This document shows, piece after piece, positions 5,974 to 6,652 of a DNA stretch of 6,652 nt. The notes under the pieces were generated by a model, which was given only the letters and a program-made list of their open reading frames with translations, was not told where the DNA came from and did not search any database. This DNA comes from a bacterium HR36 (GTDB lineage Bacteria > Planctomycetota > Planctomycetia > Gemmatales > HRBIN36). Within the stretch, counting starts at the first letter, position 1. Every line of letters starts with the position of its first letter. The position numbers and the translations under genes are program-made. The DNA lies in the NCBI GenBank assembly GCA_002898995.1, contig BEIM01000199.1, forward strand, positions 1-6,652, given 5' to 3'.

Positions 5974-6028
5974 CAGGCAGAGATAGTTTCCCAGGAACGG
6001 CTGGGCGGGTGCTGGTCTTTGGTAGTTA

Positions 6029-6154
6029 GGAGCCGTCATAGACAGGTCGGCCGACCAGAATAGATAGATTGGCGCCGTAATAGACAGACCGGCGCCCCGA
6101 AATAACGAGACCGGCGCGGTGATAGACAGACCGGCGTCGGTCGATCTAATCACT
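6029..6154. repeat. Three 42-bp tandem repeats in the leader of the next gene
   Basis: Units start at 6029, 6071 and 6113. The core ATAGACAG recurs exactly 42 bp apart at 6038, 6080 and 6122. The first 24 bases of units 2 and 3 agree in 22 positions; units 1 and 2 agree in 19 of 24. The second half of each unit is a weaker copy of the first (AATAGATAG at 6059, AATAACGAG at 6101), so the basic period is about 21 bp, two helical turns, alternating 20 and 22. Each half-unit starts with GGCG-like sequence and most end in AGACC. The third unit's second half has decayed. GGTCGGCCGACC (6045-6056) is a perfect 12-bp palindrome. No spacer or leader of CRISPR type is present. It may be an array of protein-binding sites, a copy of a dispersed repeat family, or non-functional. 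Confidence 0.75.
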
Positions 6155-6178
6155 ATTTAGCCCATTGGAGGACCTCTT

Positions 6179-6652
6179 ATGCGAGCCCTACATCGAGACA
6201 TGCGATTCGCCGCTCTGCCACTTCTCGCAGCGGTCCTGATGGTTTGCGACGGTGCCAGCCGACCAAGCGGCACGGCGACCAAAAGCGACGCTGTGGATGA
6301 GAAGGTCAAGATCGCTGATGCATTCGCGGGATATGGAATCACGCTACCGAAGCGGCAAGCCGAGGAGTTTCGGGACTTCCTCAACGCACATGTCTCAGAG
6401 AAGCAGATCTTTGACTTCTTGAGCAAGCGCCTTGTTGATAAGCGGGTTGACTGGCGTGTCAAAGCAGTTGCTGCGATCGTTGCCGCCGACGTGCTGCTGT
6501 TCAAGAAGAAGATGAACGACAATATGGGGCCGAATGGGGTTATCATTCGAGTATGGGGCCCTAATGTGCTAGACGCTGCGACAGCAAGCGCATGCACAAC
6601 AACTTACGTGCCGCCCCTCAGGTGGGACTGGATCCTGCCTCATGACTGGAGG
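6179..6652 (+). CDS. Unrecognised exported protein, N-terminal part
   Basis: 158 codons from the ATG at 6179, still open at the right edge of the window. GGAGGA (6167-6172) is a good ribosome site. Residues 1-27 form a Sec signal (R-rich start, then FAALPLLAAVLMVC); Cys23 is preceded by LMV, a poor lipoprotein box, so a free exported protein is more likely. An in-frame ATG at residue 8 would also give a signal peptide. The mature part has a charged, probably helical stretch (DAVDEKVKIADAFAGYG, then RQAEEFRDFLNAHVSEKQIFDFLSKRLVDKR), an Ala/Val-rich segment (VKAVAAIVAADVLL) that could be a short membrane or buried helix, KKK, and a beta-like part GVIIRVWGPNVL. I do not recognise the family. It lies behind its own promoter and a repeat-bearing leader, so it is probably not part of the regulator's transcription unit. 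Confidence 0.75.
   Translation, partial: MRALHRDMRFAALPLLAAVLMVCDGASRPSGTATKSDAVDEKVKIADAFAGYGITLPKRQAEEFRDFLNAHVSEKQIFDFLSKRLVDKRVDWRVKAVAAIVAADVLLFKKKMNDNMGPNGVIIRVWGPNVLDAATASACTTTYVPPLRWDWILPHDWR

Noticed and set aside
5884..6153. Minus-strand frame of 89 codons with a 14-residue repeat (AGLSITAP)
   Set aside because: The repeat follows from the 42-bp DNA period. The frame starts with GTG without a ribosome site, and the stretch carries a strong promoter in the other direction. It is better explained as non-coding repeats.
6029..6154. CRISPR array
   Set aside because: The units are contiguous, with diverged halves and no unique spacers of constant length, and no cas gene is near.

Overview
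The window looks like chromosomal DNA of a planctomycete (Planctomycetota). The best clue is the partial gene at the left edge. It encodes an exported PQQ-type beta-propeller protein whose mature N-terminus carries the motif WPQFRGPSGQGIS, which is typical of the large planctomycete family of such proteins. Several exported proteins with Sec signals, moderately high GC and a sugar-type regulator fit this. The assignment is an inference from family resemblance, not from a marker gene.

Layout. A divergent control region (4544-4724) separates two transcription units. Leftward (minus strand) runs a probable operon of four exported-protein genes: a two-domain protein combining a GH43/GH32-like beta-propeller with a transglutaminase-like cysteine domain (start 4543); two jelly-roll (concanavalin A / polysaccharide-lyase-like) proteins (2295-1234 and 1221-319); and the start of the PQQ-type propeller protein (273, running off the left edge). 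Rightward runs a regulator (4725-5876) with a GntR winged-helix domain fused to a LacI-type sugar-binding domain, the architecture of AraR. The control region holds three ATGTC half-sites in alternating orientation, spaced exactly 10 bp apart. They overlap the predicted -35 of the regulator and lie between the elements of the predicted operon promoter. An inverted repeat sits just at the predicted 5' end of the operon mRNA.

The first operon gene is interrupted by an in-frame TAG after codon 562 (ATG start). The same frame then stays open for a further 141 codons and reads as a sensible C-terminal domain. It is therefore a recent nonsense mutation, a readthrough case, or a sequence error.

Right of the regulator is a 302-bp stretch without a credible gene. 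It holds a near-consensus sigma70-type promoter (TTGACA-17-TATAAG) and three 42-bp tandem repeats. It leads into an unrecognised exported protein starting at 6179 that is open at the right edge.

How the genes may work together (inference): the regulator senses a sugar or oligosaccharide and represses both itself and an operon of exported proteins that bind or process a polysaccharide or glycoconjugate. No transporter, sulfatase or sugar-catabolic enzyme is visible in the window, so the substrate cannot be named.
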